From assembly GCF_008039575.1 (NCBI RefSeq), contig NZ_VDUY01000001.1, positions 558,001 to 622,000 on the forward strand: DNA of 64,000 nucleotides. The letters are read 5' to 3'. The position numbers and the translations under genes are program-made. The DNA is from Zeimonas arvi (GTDB lineage: Bacteria > Pseudomonadota > Gammaproteobacteria > Burkholderiales > Burkholderiaceae_E). Positions 25,065 to 34,100 of this stretch are shown piece by piece. The notes under the pieces were generated by a model that was not told where the DNA came from, made no database searches, and was given only the letters and a program-made list of their open reading frames with translations. Positions within the stretch are counted from its first letter, which is position 1, and each line of letters starts with the position of its first letter.

Positions 25065-26015
25065 TCAGCCGATTCCATCCGGCTCCGCCAGCGGCGGCAG
25101 ATCGAATCGCTTGCCCGGGAAATCTGCCGCGAGTCGGCGGCGAGCCAGGTCGATGAAGGCTCCGGCAGCCTGTTCCAGGGCGCACTGCCGGTTCCATATG
25201 ACTGCAGCCCAGGCGCCGAGGCGCTGTCCGCGATGCTCGATCGGGATGATGCGTGCCCGAGGATCGACGACGTCGACCATGGACAAGACGACCGCGACAC
25301 CGTGTCCGGCCGTGGCCAGGCTGATGAGCCCGTTGTAGACGCCGCACTCGAGCCGTATGTTGCGCAAGAGAATGCCGCTGTCGCGGCACGCCTGGTCGAG
25401 AAGGGTCCGGCTGCCCACTTCCCTCGGCAGCAGCAGCAGCGGCTCCTCTTCGAGGTCTTCGACCTCGACCTTTCGCCGCCCCGCGTACCGGTGCGTCTCG
25501 CTGACGACGGCGATCAGGTGCATCGGAAACAGCCGCTTCGCGGCGATGGCGTCATTCGACACGAAGCGCGTGAAGGCGACGTCCAGCTTTCTCGCTTCGA
25601 TCTGCTCCTGCAGCACCGGGGCGCTCGCCGCGGTGAGGCTGACGACGACATCCCGACGACGCCTGCCGTACGCCGACAGCAGGTCCGGCATCGTTCGGTC
25701 GTACAGCAAGGGATTCGCGCCAACCCGCAGCGCGCGCCGATCCCCGTCGGCAAACGCCCTGGCACGGGTCTGCAGATCGGCCGCGTCGCCCACCACCCGT
25801 GATGCCCGCCGGTACAGGTCCTCGCCGGCCGGCGTCAAGGCCAGTGATCGCCCCTGTCGGTCGAACAGCCTCACGCCGAGTTCGCGCTCGAGTTGAGCCA
25901 CCTGCCTGGAAAGCGAGGGTTGCGTCCGGAAGACGCGGCTGGCGGCCGCCGTGAAGCTCGCCGCCTCTGCCACGGCGCAGAAAGTGCGCAGGCTCGAAAG
26001 AGTCAGGTTCTTCAT
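25065..26015 (-). CDS. LysR family transcriptional regulator
   Basis: This 316-residue protein has an N-terminal winged helix (LSSLRTFCAVAEAASFTAAASRVFRTQPSLSRQVAQLERELGVRLFDRQGRSLALTPAG) and a two-lobe effector domain. It starts at the ATG at 26015; an ATG at 26036 is an alternative. It is divergent from the Bug-type binding protein operon, and the 147-base spacer holds GTCAA-N8-TTGAC at 26066-26083, a candidate LysR site. Confidence 0.9.
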   Translation of the reverse strand: MKNLTLSSLRTFCAVAEAASFTAAASRVFRTQPSLSRQVAQLERELGVRLFDRQGRSLALTPAGEDLYRRASRVVGDAADLQTRARAFADGDRRALRVGANPLLYDRTMPDLLSAYGRRRRDVVVSLTAASAPVLQEQIEARKLDVAFTRFVSNDAIAAKRLFPMHLIAVVSETHRYAGRRKVEVEDLEEEPLLLLPREVGSRTLLDQACRDSGILLRNIRLECGVYNGLISLATAGHGVAVVLSMVDVVDPRARIIPIEHRGQRLGAWAAVIWNRQCALEQAAGAFIDLARRRLAADFPGKRFDLPPLAEPDGIG

Positions 26016-26065
26016 CGTTCGCGAATCTGGTGACATGACATGACACGAATGGTATGGGAAGTGCG

Positions 26066-26083
26066 GTCAATTAGTCATTTGAC
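26066..26083. promoter_or_regulatory. candidate LysR operator, GTCAA-N8-TTGAC
   Basis: A 5-bp perfect inverted repeat spaced by eight bases sits in the divergent region between the LysR gene and the tripartite-transporter binding-protein gene. A TGACA triplet tandem repeat lies at 26031-26045. The site is short, so it could arise by chance. Confidence 0.3.
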
Positions 26084-26162
26084 GCGCATGGAGCGAATGA
26101 GCATCCTCGACAGAGATTCGCACCGAGTACCCAGACGTCAGATCGATCACCCGCAGGAGACG

Positions 26163-27158
26163 ATGACCGTGACCAGAAGACTTCTTCGCGCAATGCTCGC
26201 CATGGGGACCCTGGCCGCTGTTTCGCTGGCCTTGTCTCCGGCGCGCGCTGCCGACTATCCGACCCGCCCCATCAAGCTCATCGTTCCCTGGGGCGCTGGG
26301 AGCGGCATCGACGTCCAGACGAGGCAGTTCGCGACGGCTTTCGCGGAGGCAATCGGCGGCCCGGTCGTCGTCGAGAACCGAACCGGCGCGGGCAGTCAGA
26401 TCGGCTACGAGATCGCCGCCCGTGCGGAGCCGGACGGTTACACGCTCTTTGCCGGCACCAACGCGAACTTCATCCACCAGTTCCTGCGCCCGACATCGAA
26501 GATCGATCCGCTCAAGGACATGGCGCCGATCACCCTCGTGAACTGGCTGCCGAGCGTGTTGGTGGTCGCCAAGGATTCGCCCGTGCGCAGCGTCGATGAC
26601 CTGGTGGCGCTTGCCCGATCCAGGCCTGGTGCGCTCGCCTACGGCTCGGGCGGCATGGGGGCCGCCTCGCATCTGCTCGCCTCGGCGATCGTGAGCCGGA
26701 ACGGCCTCGATGTCGCCCATGTCCCCCTGCGGACGCTGACCGCCGATCTCGCGCCGATGCTCGCCCGCGGAGACATCCATTTCGCGTTTCCGGTCACCAG
26801 CGTGGCGGCGAACCAGATTGCCGCCGGCACGGTCCGACCCATCGCGATCACCTCGGCACAGCGCCATCCCCAGTGGCCTGACGTGCCGACGCTTGCCGAA
26901 TCGTTCAAGGACGAGCGCTACGTCGCCGACAGCTGGAACGGCCTGTTTGCCCCCGCCGGCACCCCGGAGCCGATCCTGCGCAAGATCTTCGCCGCCGCGG
27001 TCAAGGCAGTCGACAGCCCGCTTCATCAGGCGTCGGCCAGGACGCTCCTCACCATTCCCGAGAAGAGCGACAGCCCGGCAGCCTTCAGGAAGTTCCTCGA
27101 ACGGGAGGCGCTCAAGTGGCGCGACATGGTGGTCGACTCGGGCATCAAGGCCGAGTGA
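26163..27158 (+). CDS. Bug/TctC family tripartite tricarboxylate transporter substrate-binding protein
   Basis: This 331-residue periplasmic binding protein has a signal peptide (residues 1-30, ending SPARA). It then shows the Bug hallmark ADYPTRPIKLIVPWGAGSGIDVQTRQFA, followed by VVENRTGAGSQIGYEIAARAEPDGYT. No TctA/TctB membrane genes are adjacent, as is common for the many orphan Bug proteins of Burkholderiales. AGGAGA precedes the ATG. It leads a likely operon with the amidohydrolase and the oxidoreductase, which may act on the imported acid. Confidence 0.92.
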   Translation: MTVTRRLLRAMLAMGTLAAVSLALSPARAADYPTRPIKLIVPWGAGSGIDVQTRQFATAFAEAIGGPVVVENRTGAGSQIGYEIAARAEPDGYTLFAGTNANFIHQFLRPTSKIDPLKDMAPITLVNWLPSVLVVAKDSPVRSVDDLVALARSRPGALAYGSGGMGAASHLLASAIVSRNGLDVAHVPLRTLTADLAPMLARGDIHFAFPVTSVAANQIAAGTVRPIAITSAQRHPQWPDVPTLAESFKDERYVADSWNGLFAPAGTPEPILRKIFAAAVKAVDSPLHQASARTLLTIPEKSDSPAAFRKFLEREALKWRDMVVDSGIKAE

Positions 27159-27217
27159 CCACGCAGCGCGCAGGCGACCCCGAATCCATGCATGCCAACG
27201 AATCAAGGCGATCACGA

Positions 27218-28129
27218 ATGAATCCCAGCTTCGAGGCCCTGAAGGGCCGGATCATCGACTTCCGACTCCGTCCTCCCACCGGCCCGTACCGCGACTTCTT
27301 CACCCCGACCGTCGTCGACCGGCTGTGCCGGATGTGGGGCGACGCAGGGGCTCCCGCGTCTTACACCACGAGCACGAGCGGCCGGGACGGGGCCGACGAT
27401 GAGGCGCTTCGCGTGCTGGTGAGGGAGATGGATGAAGCCGGCGTTCGGCTGGGCGTGATGAACGGCCGGCACTCGCCGAATCGCGCGGTCCCCGTGCACA
27501 TCGAGGACGCCTACATGCACCAGATCGTCGGCAAGCTGGACGGCAGGATGGTCGCGGTTGCCGGCGTGAATCTCGACCAGCCGGTCGGCGAGATCCTCGC
27601 CGGCCTCGAGCACGCGATGAAGGCCCTGGACATGCGTGGCGTATGCATCGAGCCAGGATTCGCCCGCAAGCCCCTGTATGCCGACGACGAGTCGCTGATG
27701 CCGATCTACCAGAAGGTATCGGAGCTCGGCGTCCCGCTGCTGTTCATGTCCGGGCCACTGTCGGGTCCGGACAATACCTATACCGACCCGGTGCGATTCG
27801 AGCGCGTCGCGCGCGCCTTTCCGAAGATGCCGGTGGTGCTCGGTCACGCCGCCTGGCCCTATGTCAACGAGGCCATCGCACTGGCCTACAAGAGCGAGGC
27901 GACCGGCGTCATGAACGTGCACCTGTCGCCCGACGTCTACGTGTTCGCGCCCGGGGGCCACGCGTACGTCGAGGCGATCCGGGCGATGCCGGAGCGGATG
28001 ATCTACGCCTCGGCCTACGCCTTCTGCAGCATCGGGACCGCGGTCAGGCGCACGCTGGAACTGGGCCTTCCCGAAGACGTCCTCGAGACCTACATGGTCC
28101 GGAACGCAGAGAAGCTGCTGGGTCTCTGA
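27218..28129 (+). CDS. amidohydrolase family protein
   Basis: This 303-residue protein shows the amidohydrolase-2 (ACMSD-like) TIM-barrel pattern: IIDFRLRPPTGPYRDFFTP at the start, MDEAGVRLGVMNGR, VAGVNLDQPVGE, ALDMRGVCIEPGF, FPKMPVVLGHAAWPYVNEAI, ending VLETYMVRNAEKLLGL. The usual HxH metal motif at the N-terminus is replaced by FRLRP, so metal binding may differ. The start at 27218 has AAGGCG upstream; an ATG at 27188 is possible. It lies between the Bug protein and the oxidoreductase genes. Confidence 0.82.
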   Translation: MNPSFEALKGRIIDFRLRPPTGPYRDFFTPTVVDRLCRMWGDAGAPASYTTSTSGRDGADDEALRVLVREMDEAGVRLGVMNGRHSPNRAVPVHIEDAYMHQIVGKLDGRMVAVAGVNLDQPVGEILAGLEHAMKALDMRGVCIEPGFARKPLYADDESLMPIYQKVSELGVPLLFMSGPLSGPDNTYTDPVRFERVARAFPKMPVVLGHAAWPYVNEAIALAYKSEATGVMNVHLSPDVYVFAPGGHAYVEAIRAMPERMIYASAYAFCSIGTAVRRTLELGLPEDVLETYMVRNAEKLLGL

Positions 28130-28164
28130 CCCGGCCCACCGGAACCGATCGAAGGAAGCCCTCA

Positions 28165-29178
28165 GTGAATCCAGTCAACTTGCAGATCCGCATGGCCCGC
28201 CACCCCGCTGGGGAACTCGACGACGCCGACTTCCAGGTCGTCGAGGCGCCACGGCCGGCGCCGGCGGACGGCCAGGTCCTGATCCGGCACCTGTACCTGT
28301 CGCTGGACCCGTTCATCCGCCCGATGATGGATCCGGTGCGATCCTATGTGCCTCACCTGAACCCCGGCGACCTGATGCCGGGGTTCGGGGTGGGCCAGGT
28401 GGTCCAGAGCCGGAATCCCGCGCTTCCTGAAGGCACCCATGTCAGCGGCCGTTTCGGCTGGCAGGAGTACATCGTGGCCGATCCGGCGGCGCTGCGCGTG
28501 ATCGACCCGTCCCTCGCCCCGATCACCACCGCGGTGGGCATCCTGGGAATGCCAGGGGCGACCGCGCACTATGGCCTGCTCGAGCTGGGCAAGCCGAAGC
28601 CCGGCGAAACCGTGGTGGTCAGCGCGGCGACCGGCGCCGTCGGCAGCGTCGTCGGGCAGATCGCCAAGCTGCGGGGCTGCCGGGTGATCGGCATCGCCGG
28701 CGGTCCCGCGAAATGCGACCACGCCGTACAGGAGCTCGGTTTCGACGCCTGCCTCGACTACCGCGCTGCGGGCATCGAGGAGCGGTTCTCGGCGCTGACC
28801 CCCGGCTATGTGGACGTCCTGTTCGAGAATGTCGGCGGCCCGCTGATGGACATGGTGCTGCGTCGCTTGAATGCCCACGCCAGGGTCGTTCTTTGCGGCG
28901 CGATCAGCCAGTACGACGGCCCGACATCGGGCATCGGCGTTCCCGCATTCGAGTTCGTCCGCCAGCGCGCGACCATGACCGGTTTCATCATCAGCGAACA
29001 CATGGCGCACTGGCCGGGCGCCTTCGAGGAGCTGGCGCGCTGGATCCGCGAGGGGAAGATCCGCTACCGGGAGTCGATCGCGGACGGCCTGCGCAACGCG
29101 CCTGCGGCCTTCAAGGGCCTGCTGACGGGGAAGAACTTCGGCAAGCAGCTGGTCAGGGTGGCCCGCGAGAACGGGTGA
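28165..29178 (+). CDS. NADP-dependent oxidoreductase, MDR/CurA-like
   Basis: This 337-residue enzyme belongs to the zinc-free medium-chain dehydrogenase group of leukotriene B4 dehydrogenase/CurA-type 2-alkenal reductases. Typical are LYLSLDPFIRPMM, GFGVGQVVQS, ILGMPGATAHYGLLELGKPKPGETVVVSAATGAVGSVVGQIAKLRGCRVIGIAG and LFENVGG. It reduces carbon-carbon double bonds conjugated to a carbonyl, with NADPH. The GTG start has AAGGAAG upstream. It is the third gene of the Bug-amidohydrolase operon. Confidence 0.9.
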   Translation: MNPVNLQIRMARHPAGELDDADFQVVEAPRPAPADGQVLIRHLYLSLDPFIRPMMDPVRSYVPHLNPGDLMPGFGVGQVVQSRNPALPEGTHVSGRFGWQEYIVADPAALRVIDPSLAPITTAVGILGMPGATAHYGLLELGKPKPGETVVVSAATGAVGSVVGQIAKLRGCRVIGIAGGPAKCDHAVQELGFDACLDYRAAGIEERFSALTPGYVDVLFENVGGPLMDMVLRRLNAHARVVLCGAISQYDGPTSGIGVPAFEFVRQRATMTGFIISEHMAHWPGAFEELARWIREGKIRYRESIADGLRNAPAAFKGLLTGKNFGKQLVRVARENG

Positions 29179-29321
29179 TGGCCCGGCGAATCCTGCCCGG
29201 GTCAGCTTGGTCGACAGTGGCGCCCGAGGTTCGTAGCGCCATGACTCGGCATCATGCGAGCACCGCTTGACAAGCCCCTCGGAAAGGCTTCCTGGAGCAT
29301 GCGTACAGACCGCGTAACGGG

Positions 29322-29693
29322 TTGCTCCACATCGAACCGCCGGTCTGGCGAACCCTGCAGGTTCCGGACACCCTGAGCCAGGCCAAGCTCGACCGGCTCA
29401 TCCAGGCCGCGATGAGCGGGAACAAGAGCCGCCTGCGCGCGTGGCAGATCCAGGGCGAGCGATGCGGCCGACCGGGCCTCGAATGGGACGCGCCGGGAAC
29501 CCTCTTCGTCGATCGCAAGATCCCCGACGGCGCAGGATTCACCTGCAGATGTGGCGCTGGCATGGAAGCTCCTTCGGTCCGCGCGGCCCGAGCCTCGACG
29601 AGGCGGGCCGCGCGAACGAGCTTCACCGTTCAGACCCGCGGGGGCTCGAAGGCCTTGGCCGGCCAGGCGTCTCTCAGAGCTTCTCCTTGGTGA
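29322..29693 (+). pseudogene. pRiA4b ORF-3-like domain remnant
   Basis: The frame begins LHIEPPVWRTLQVPDTLSQAKLDRLIQAAM, which closely follows the start of the pRiA4b ORF-3-like family (a plasmid/IS1096-associated domain). After about 70 residues it loses the family pattern and ends in low-quality sequence overlapping the ABC binding-protein gene. It opens with a TTG and has no clear ribosome-binding site. It is best read as a truncated remnant of an element-associated gene. Confidence 0.5.
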
Positions 29694-30954
29694 AGTCGAA
29701 CCGGGGCGGCAGTTCCTTGACCAACTCCTCCTTGGTCACCCGCTTCTTCACCTCGAGCTTGCCGTTCTCGACCCGGCTGATGTAGCAGTCGATGATGCCG
29801 CTGTGGTCCTGGGCTCGCAGCAGCTTGTCGCCCTGCGGGTAGCCCAGCGAGTTCTTCATCTGCATGCCCTCGAGCGCCTGGACGACTCCCGGGGTGTCCT
29901 TCCTGGTCTTCCACCCCGAGGCCTCGATCGCCTGCTTCAACGCGAACATGTTCTCCCACGACTGCCAGGCGTGGCTCTTGGCCATGACGCGCTTGCTCGT
30001 GAACTCGCGCGCATGCACGTCGTCGATCTCCATGATCTTGTTGTGCTCCTTGTGGAACTCGTCGTTCTTGTGCGCGAGCATCCTCGGGAAGTTCTCGACG
30101 ATGTAGACGCCCTCGGCTGCGCCCTGTATGTCGTCGGGCGCGATCGCCTCGATGGTCCCCGAAACCGAATACATCCGCATCGTCTTCTCCAGGCCCATCG
30201 CCTTCGCCTGCGTGTAGAACGCCACCGACAGCGAACCGAAGAACACCGAGAACAGGACTTCGGTCTCCTGCGGAATGCGCGACAGGTAGGGCACCAGGTC
30301 TTTCGCATCGAGCGGCACCGCGATCGGGGGGTTCACCTTGCCGCCCAGCTTCTCGATCAGCGCCTTGGCCTCCTGATGGTGGCTGTGTCCCCACGCATAG
30401 TCCGGGAAGATCATCGTCCAGTTCTTGCCGAGGTTCTCGAAGGCCCAGGGCACGCCGGCTGCGGCCAGGCCGTAGGTGTCCGTGCCGGTGCGGAAGCTGT
30501 AGCGGGTGCCCTTCGAACCAGTGGCCTCGGTGGCCTCGCCTTGCGAGAAATAGATGGTCTTCAGCTCGCTTGCGATCGGAATCGACGCGAGCATCACGCC
30601 CGAGTGCACCGAGCCGACGATGAACTCGGCCCCCGAGCGCTGGATCAGCGATCGCAGCTTGCGCGCGCCGCTCGCCGGGTTCGACTCGGTATCTTCGGTG
30701 ATCAGCTCGATCTTGCGGCCCGCGATGCCCCCTGCCTGGTTGATCAAGTCGACCGCCTTTCGGCCGGCCTTGTCATGCCAATACCCCCACGAGGCAAAGC
30801 CGCCTGTCAGCTCCACGTGGTGACCGATCTTGATCGGCCCGCTCGGCTGCGCGAAGGCGTCCTTCATGATGTAGAGGTTGGCGGTGCCCGCCGCTGCACC
30901 TCCCGCGAGGGCTGCGCTCAGGAAACTGCGTCGGGTGACTTTTCGGTCGGACAT
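29674..30954 (-). CDS. ABC transporter substrate-binding protein (branched-chain amino acid type)
   Basis: This 426-residue protein has a twin-arginine-type signal (VTRRSFLSAALAGGAAAG) followed by the type I periplasmic-binding fold: IKIGHHVELTGGFASWGYWHDKAGRKAVDLINQAGGIAGRKIELITEDTESNP. It matches the LivK-like Peripla_BP_6 family used for amino acids, urea, amides and aromatic acids. It is the last gene of the Liv-type operon (46 bases after livF). The Tat signal suggests the protein is folded before export. The ligand cannot be read from sequence. Confidence 0.9.
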   Translation of the reverse strand: MSDRKVTRRSFLSAALAGGAAAGTANLYIMKDAFAQPSGPIKIGHHVELTGGFASWGYWHDKAGRKAVDLINQAGGIAGRKIELITEDTESNPASGARKLRSLIQRSGAEFIVGSVHSGVMLASIPIASELKTIYFSQGEATEATGSKGTRYSFRTGTDTYGLAAAGVPWAFENLGKNWTMIFPDYAWGHSHHQEAKALIEKLGGKVNPPIAVPLDAKDLVPYLSRIPQETEVLFSVFFGSLSVAFYTQAKAMGLEKTMRMYSVSGTIEAIAPDDIQGAAEGVYIVENFPRMLAHKNDEFHKEHNKIMEIDDVHAREFTSKRVMAKSHAWQSWENMFALKQAIEASGWKTRKDTPGVVQALEGMQMKNSLGYPQGDKLLRAQDHSGIIDCYISRVENGKLEVKKRVTKEELVKELPPRFDFTKEKL

Positions 30955-31000
30955 GGCGATTACTCCCGGTTCAGGTTGCGTGACGACAAGGAACGCCCGC

Positions 31001-31699
31001 CTACAAGGCAAGCCCAAGATAGCGGTGGATCAGCTCTGGCTCGGCCCGCAGCTGCGCGGTCGTGCCGTCGTAGACGACGACCCCTTTCTCCATGATGAAG
31101 GCCCGTGTGCAGAGTTTCAGCGCGGTCTTCACGTTCTGCTCCACCAGCAGCACCGACATGCCGGCCTGGTTCGCGCGCTGGATCTCGTGGCGAATCTCGT
31201 TGACCAGCTTCGGCATGATCCCCTCGGTCGGCTCGTCAAGGATCAGCAACCGGGGCTCGAGCACCAGGCAGCGCGCGATCGCCAGCATCTGCTGCTCGCC
31301 GCCGGAAAGCGTGCCGCCGGCCTGGTCGACGCGCTCGCGCAGCCGCGGGAATCGCTCGAACACATACTTCAGCCTGTCTTCGGGCGGCTTGCCCTTGAGG
31401 CCGATGCAGAGGTTCTCGAAGACCGTCAGCATCGGGAAGATTCCCCGGCCCTGCGGCACGTAGCCGATTCCCCTGCCGGCAATCCGGTGCGCCGCAACGG
31501 TGCGAAGGTCCTGGCCGTTGAACTCGATGCGACCGCCCGACGCGGGCAGCAGCCCCATGATCGTTCGCAGCGTCGTGGTCTTGCCGACGCCGTTGCGACC
31601 GAGCAGCGCAACCGATTCACCCGCCTCGACCTTCAGGTTGACCCCGCGCAGCACCCGGACCTTTCCGTAGCTGGCGTGGACGTCCACCAATTCAAGCAT
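31001..31699 (-). CDS. livF: branched-chain amino acid-type ABC transporter ATP-binding protein LivF
   Basis: This 232-residue ATPase has Walker A LLGRNGVGKTTTLRTI, the Q loop, signature LSGGEQQMLAIARCLV, Walker B LLILDEPTEGIMP and a switch His region (VLLVEQNVKTAL). The order and length match LivF. It overlaps livG by eight bases and so is translationally coupled. Cytoplasmic partner of the LivH/LivM permease. Confidence 0.93.
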   Translation of the reverse strand: MLELVDVHASYGKVRVLRGVNLKVEAGESVALLGRNGVGKTTTLRTIMGLLPASGGRIEFNGQDLRTVAAHRIAGRGIGYVPQGRGIFPMLTVFENLCIGLKGKPPEDRLKYVFERFPRLRERVDQAGGTLSGGEQQMLAIARCLVLEPRLLILDEPTEGIMPKLVNEIRHEIQRANQAGMSVLLVEQNVKTALKLCTRAFIMEKGVVVYDGTTAQLRAEPELIHRYLGLAL

Positions 31700-32462
31700 G
31701 CAGGTCCCCCGCGAGTTCGTCCTCGTCGATGCCCAGGTAGGCCTCCTTCACCCGCTCGTCGGTGGCGATCTCCTTCGCGGTGCCGCGGGCCAGCACGCCA
31801 CCCTGGGCCATCACGACGATGTCTTCGGCGATGTCGAAGACGACCTCCATGTCGTGCTCGATCAGGATGACGTCGATCGACTTCGACAGCTCGACGATCT
31901 TCCCGACCGTGTGTGCGGTTTCCTGGGGGCTCATGCCGCAGATGGGCTCGTCGAGCAGCAACAGGCGCGGCTCGGCGGCCAGCGCGATGCCCAGCTCGAG
32001 CAGCGCCATGTCCCCGTAGGAAAGCGTGCCGGCCTGTCGCTCGGCAAGCCGCGTCAGGCCGACCTCCTCGAGCAGCCGATCGACCTTCTCGTCGGTCGCC
32101 TTGAAGCGACTGACGGGCCGGAACGGATGCAGCCAGGGCAGCCGCGCCTGTGCGGCGATCCAGACGTTCTCCCGGACGCTCAGCTGGTTGAACACGCTCT
32201 TGATCTGGAGCGTGCGCGCCATCCCGAGCTTGCTGATCTGGTGAGTCTTCAGGCCGGTGATGTCGTGGCCGTCGAACTCCACCCTCCCCTCATCCGGCCG
32301 AAGGAAGCCGGAGATCAGGTTGAAGAAGGTGGTCTTGCCCGCGCCGTTCGGGCCGATGATGGCGTGCAGGCGCCCGGAGTCGAAGTCGACCTCCACGTCA
32401 TCCACCGCGGTCAGGCCACCGAACCGCTTCGTCAAGCCTCGCACCGACAGGATGTTCGACAT
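31692..32462 (-). CDS. livG: branched-chain amino acid-type ABC transporter ATP-binding protein LivG
   Basis: This 256-residue ATPase shows Walker A IIGPNGAGKTTFFNLI, signature LSYGDMALLELGIAL, Walker B LLLLDEPICGMSP and the LivG-type C-terminus (VKEAYLGIDEDEL). It starts at the ATG at 32462, just 7 bases after the DJ-1/PfpI gene stop, so that gene is embedded in the transporter operon. Confidence 0.93.
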   Translation of the reverse strand: MSNILSVRGLTKRFGGLTAVDDVEVDFDSGRLHAIIGPNGAGKTTFFNLISGFLRPDEGRVEFDGHDITGLKTHQISKLGMARTLQIKSVFNQLSVRENVWIAAQARLPWLHPFRPVSRFKATDEKVDRLLEEVGLTRLAERQAGTLSYGDMALLELGIALAAEPRLLLLDEPICGMSPQETAHTVGKIVELSKSIDVILIEHDMEVVFDIAEDIVVMAQGGVLARGTAKEIATDERVKEAYLGIDEDELAGDLHA

Positions 32463-32469
32463 GCTTGCC

Positions 32470-33108
32470 TCAGCCCTCGATCTCGACGCGCCGGCGGTTG
32501 TCGTGCGGGTACGGATACTCCATGTAGCGCGCCAGGCTCCGGGTGACCGCCTGGCCGCACTCGCGCTCCACCAGCGACAGCGCCAGCTCGATCCCGGCGG
32601 AGATGCCAGCGGAGGTGACCAGATCACCGTCGTCCACGACATGCATGTGCCGCTCGACCCGCACCTTCGGATAGTTCTCGGCCAGCCAGCCCAGCGAGTT
32701 CCAGTGGGTCGTGGCTCGCCGGCCATCGAGGACGCCGGCCGCCGCAAGAAGCCGGGCGCCGGTGCACACGGAGGCGGTCAGCGCGGCTTGCCGGCTGCGT
32801 TCCCGGATCCAGCCGACCAGGGCTGCGTTGCCCGCCTCCCGGCGCGTTCCCCAACCGCCGGGAACAACCAACCAGTCCAGCGGCGGGCAGTCGTCGAGGC
32901 TGTGATCCATCACCACCTTCATGCCGCCATGGCAGCGCACCACGTCGGCCTGCGCGACCAGCCGGACATCGAACGGACTATCCATCTCCCAGCGCGTCTT
33001 CTCGTCGAGCCGGGCCCCCTTCAGCACCTCGTATGGTCCGGCGAAGTCGAGCACCTCGACATCGTCGAACATCACGACGCCCACGGTCTTGCGAGCAGAT
33101 TGGGCCAT
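32470..33108 (-). CDS. DJ-1/PfpI family protein (GlxA/isonitrile hydratase-like)
   Basis: This 212-residue protein has the DJ-1/PfpI fold: VGVVMFDDVEVLDFAGPYEVL at the start and a nucleophile-elbow Cys in LTASVCTGARLLAAAGVL. WLVVPGGWGTRREAG and TSAGISAGIELALSLVER are also present. These features are shared with the amidotransferase part of GlxA regulators and with isonitrile hydratase (InhA). There is no AraC DNA-binding domain. Its start touches the livM stop codon by one base and livG follows 7 bases later. A role on a nitrogen- or carbon-nitrogen-containing substrate carried by this transporter is a reasonable guess. Confidence 0.85.
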   Translation of the reverse strand: MAQSARKTVGVVMFDDVEVLDFAGPYEVLKGARLDEKTRWEMDSPFDVRLVAQADVVRCHGGMKVVMDHSLDDCPPLDWLVVPGGWGTRREAGNAALVGWIRERSRQAALTASVCTGARLLAAAGVLDGRRATTHWNSLGWLAENYPKVRVERHMHVVDDGDLVTSAGISAGIELALSLVERECGQAVTRSLARYMEYPYPHDNRRRVEIEG

Positions 33109-34100
33109 CACTCCTCCTCCACCTTCGTCTTGCCCCGCGACGCCAGGCCGGTGACCCATCCGTTCCAGAGGCCGACCACGCCCTTGGGCGCATAGATGAC
33201 CACGAGGATCGCAACCGCGCCGACGAGCAACAAATAGTGCTCCCAGATCGACGACAGCTCCTCGCGCACGATGATGAGCAGACTGGTGCCGACGATCGGG
33301 CCGAACAGCGTGCCGGCGCCACCGACGATGGCCCACACGACTGCCTCGCCGGACACGTGATAGAACATGTACGAGGCCGACGCATAGCGGCCGAACAGCG
33401 CGAACAAGGCGCCGGCCACGCCAGCGAAGAAGCCGGCCACGATGAAGGCCAGCAGGCGCAGCCGATACACGTTCAGGCCGATCAGCGCCGCGCGCGTGTC
33501 GTTCTCGCGGATCGCCATCAGGCCGCGGCCGAACGGGCTGGCCAGCACCCGGTACTTCAGGTAGAAGCAGAGCGCCACGCAGACGAGAATGAAGAAGTAC
33601 TGGAAGGTCGGATCGGCCAGCCCGTACTCCTCTTCGCCCCAGGTGAAGGTCGGCGGCAGACTGAACACTGTCCCGTCGTCCCCGCCGGTCAGCGGCTTGA
33701 GCGTCATCGCGAGGAAGTAGAAGATCAGCGAGAACACGACCGTGATGATGGCGAAGTAGTGCCAGGTGAGCCGGACCGCGAACACGCCAGTGATCGCGGC
33801 CATGGCCACCGACAGCAGCACGCCGAGCCCGAAGGCCGGCCAGAACGAAAGGCCCAGCTTGGCCACCCCGATCGCCACCCCGTACATGCCCATCCCGAAA
33901 TACAGCGCCTGGCCGAAGGACAACAACCCCACGTAGCCGAACAGGAAGTTCACGCTGGCCGCAAGCAGCGACCAGATCAGGATCTCGGTGATGATGCTGA
34001 CCCAGAAAGCGTCGGCAATCACCGGGATCAGGTAGGGCACGGCGAGCAGGAAGGCGGCGAAGATCGCCAGCAGCACCTTCTCGAGAACGGACCAGCTCAT
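33108..34100 (-). CDS. livM: branched-chain amino acid-type ABC transporter permease LivM
   Basis: This 330-residue inner-membrane protein has about nine hydrophobic segments and the LivM signature stretches NFLFGYVGLLSFGQALYFGMGMY, ASPFGRGLMAIRENDTRAALIGLNVYRLRLLAFIVAGFFAGVAGAL, and VWAIVGGAGTLFGPIVG (the EAA-like loop contacting the ATPase). Its start overlaps the livH stop (ATGA). Confidence 0.93.
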   Translation of the reverse strand: MSWSVLEKVLLAIFAAFLLAVPYLIPVIADAFWVSIITEILIWSLLAASVNFLFGYVGLLSFGQALYFGMGMYGVAIGVAKLGLSFWPAFGLGVLLSVAMAAITGVFAVRLTWHYFAIITVVFSLIFYFLAMTLKPLTGGDDGTVFSLPPTFTWGEEEYGLADPTFQYFFILVCVALCFYLKYRVLASPFGRGLMAIRENDTRAALIGLNVYRLRLLAFIVAGFFAGVAGALFALFGRYASASYMFYHVSGEAVVWAIVGGAGTLFGPIVGTSLLIIVREELSSIWEHYLLLVGAVAILVVIYAPKGVVGLWNGWVTGLASRGKTKVEEE

